DNA of 7,179 nt, from assembly GCA_028690885.1 (NCBI GenBank), contig JAQVAJ010000066.1, positions 1 through 7,179 of the forward strand, written 5' to 3'. Position 1 is the stretch's first letter; each line of letters begins with the position of its first letter. Source of the stretch: Clostridia bacterium (lineage in GTDB: Bacteria; Bacillota; Clostridia; DUPQ01). The notes beneath the pieces are model-generated. The model searched no databases and was not told the origin of the DNA. It saw nothing but the letters and a program-made list of their open reading frames with translations. A program made the translations under genes and the position numbers. Positions 6,334 to 7,179 of this stretch are shown here, one piece after another.

Positions 6334-7173
6334 CTACACCTTTGATTTTAATAAATTTATTGGTTTATATTGATTCTTATACCATCTTTTTTTTGATGAT
6401 AACGTTCCTAAATAATCACCATAGACATGAGCTTCTATACCAGTTACTATTTCCTTTTTAGAATCAGATTTATCCATAATGAAGTTAAACCTCTTCTTAT
6501 CCATATTGTGCCTTGAACATAAATATCTGCTAATTGAATTAAATAGTTTAATATCATATAAAGGATTATTCATAAAAAAGATTGTTTGATCTGCAATCAT
6601 AATGCTGTTTACTGTCAATGAATCGTATATAAAATCTGAACATTTAATAAATATAGCATCAAAATCCTCTGCATAATCTGAAATAACCTTTTCTAATTGT
6701 GTAAATACTATATTTTCATAATTTTCAATAATCAAATCACATGGAATAATATATACTTCTGTTCCTTTGACAGCTGGCTTAAGTGGTACTTTATCTTCTC
6801 TATCTATTAATTTTTGAAAACTTTCATTTAAAACATACTCATTTGGGTTAAAGGAAGGATGCAATAAATCAGTATCAATTATCAGCACCTTCTTACTTCT
6901 TAAATTAATTATTGATTTATCTTTTTGCTCACTGAAAAGTTTCACCATCTTAAATAGTGTTTTATGTATACCTATTGTTGCATAAAGCGGCGTATAATCT
7001 TCAAACTCTTCTGCTTTAATTTTGTTGAGTATTCTATTACACTCATTAATTACTACACCAACATCATCAAACCTTTTATTAAGATTAAGCATAGTGCATC
7101 TGCTTATTAAAATATCAATGGAGCTTTGTTGTTTATTTGAATATTGTGGTTTCTTAAAATTTCCAGTTATCAT
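6334..7173 (-). CDS. tadZ: TadZ/CpaE-like MinD/ParA-family protein with degenerate P-loop (N-terminus possibly longer)
   Basis: TadZ/CpaE proteins place the Tad machine in the cell, often at a pole. From the ATG at 7173 there are 279 residues. The fold signature is a deviant Walker A, ATIGIHKTLF (65-74), where family members have GGVGKTT; then the Walker A' strand KKVLIIDTDLLHPS (94-107, Asp100 and Asp102), much like MinD and BY-kinase proteins; then a Walker B-like strand FDAIFIKCSD (171-180), in which the usual Asp is Lys177; then SIMIADQTIFFMN (190-202), matching the following strand. ATP hydrolysis is therefore doubtful. TadZ usually carries a receiver-like N-terminal domain, but only 64 residues precede the P-loop here. 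The frame is open to the window edge (two codons upstream, no stop) and no ribosome binding site is visible, so the true start may lie outside. It is directly followed by tadA, the usual order. Confidence 0.75.
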   Translation of the reverse strand: MITGNFKKPQYSNKQQSSIDILISRCTMLNLNKRFDDVGVVINECNRILNKIKAEEFEDYTPLYATIGIHKTLFKMVKLFSEQKDKSIINLRSKKVLIIDTDLLHPSFNPNEYVLNESFQKLIDREDKVPLKPAVKGTEVYIIPCDLIIENYENIVFTQLEKVISDYAEDFDAIFIKCSDFIYDSLTVNSIMIADQTIFFMNNPLYDIKLFNSISRYLCSRHNMDKKRFNFIMDKSDSKKEIVTGIEAHVYGDYLGTLSSKKRWYKNQYKPINLLKSKV

Positions 7174-7179
7174 GTAATT

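Overview
The window is AT-rich, gene-dense bacterial DNA. Every real gene lies on the minus strand, so transcription runs from high to low coordinates. Strong AGGAGG ribosome binding sites, stop codons that overlap the next gene's start signals, many AGA and ATA codons, and a Tad pilus locus with a short Flp1-like pilin suggest a low-GC Firmicute. A member of Clostridia, possibly Lachnospiraceae, is most likely; this placement is an inference from style and gene content, not a database match.

From 7173 down to 1888 lies a compact tight-adherence (Tad) / Flp type IVb pilus operon. In transcription order it contains a TadZ/CpaE-like P-loop protein with degenerate nucleotide-binding motifs, the TadA/CpaF secretion ATPase, two inner-membrane platform proteins (TadB-like, TadC-like), a 64-residue Flp-type major pilin with a class III prepilin signal, two small single-pass proteins that look like minor pilins or TadE/F-type pseudopilins, and a CpaB/RcpC-like SAF-domain membrane protein. 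Genes overlap or are separated by no more than 9 bases, so the eight genes probably form one transcript. TadA would power assembly on the TadB/TadC platform, TadZ would position the complex, and the Flp pilin would be the fibre subunit. No prepilin peptidase (TadV) or secretin (RcpA) is in the window; a secretin is not expected in a single-membrane cell.

After a 69-base gap (1819-1887) that holds a weak candidate promoter and no clear terminator, two metabolic genes follow: a trimeric purine nucleoside phosphorylase (997-1818) and an adenosylhomocysteinase-family enzyme (1-995, C-terminus cut off by the window edge), separated by one base. The hydrolase has the archaeal/Thermotoga-type active-site motifs. 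The phosphorylase has the Asn expected of 6-oxopurine (inosine/guanosine) enzymes. Together they suggest recycling of S-adenosylhomocysteine, perhaps through S-inosylhomocysteine, to homocysteine plus a free purine base.

I saw no RNA genes, mobile elements, CRISPR arrays or long repeats. No gene-free stretch exceeds 69 bases. The most notable points are the doubly degenerate TadZ, the missing Shine-Dalgarno site immediately after the pilin gene, a CpaB homologue in what looks like a secretin-less pilus locus, and the paired SAH hydrolase type and nucleoside phosphorylase.
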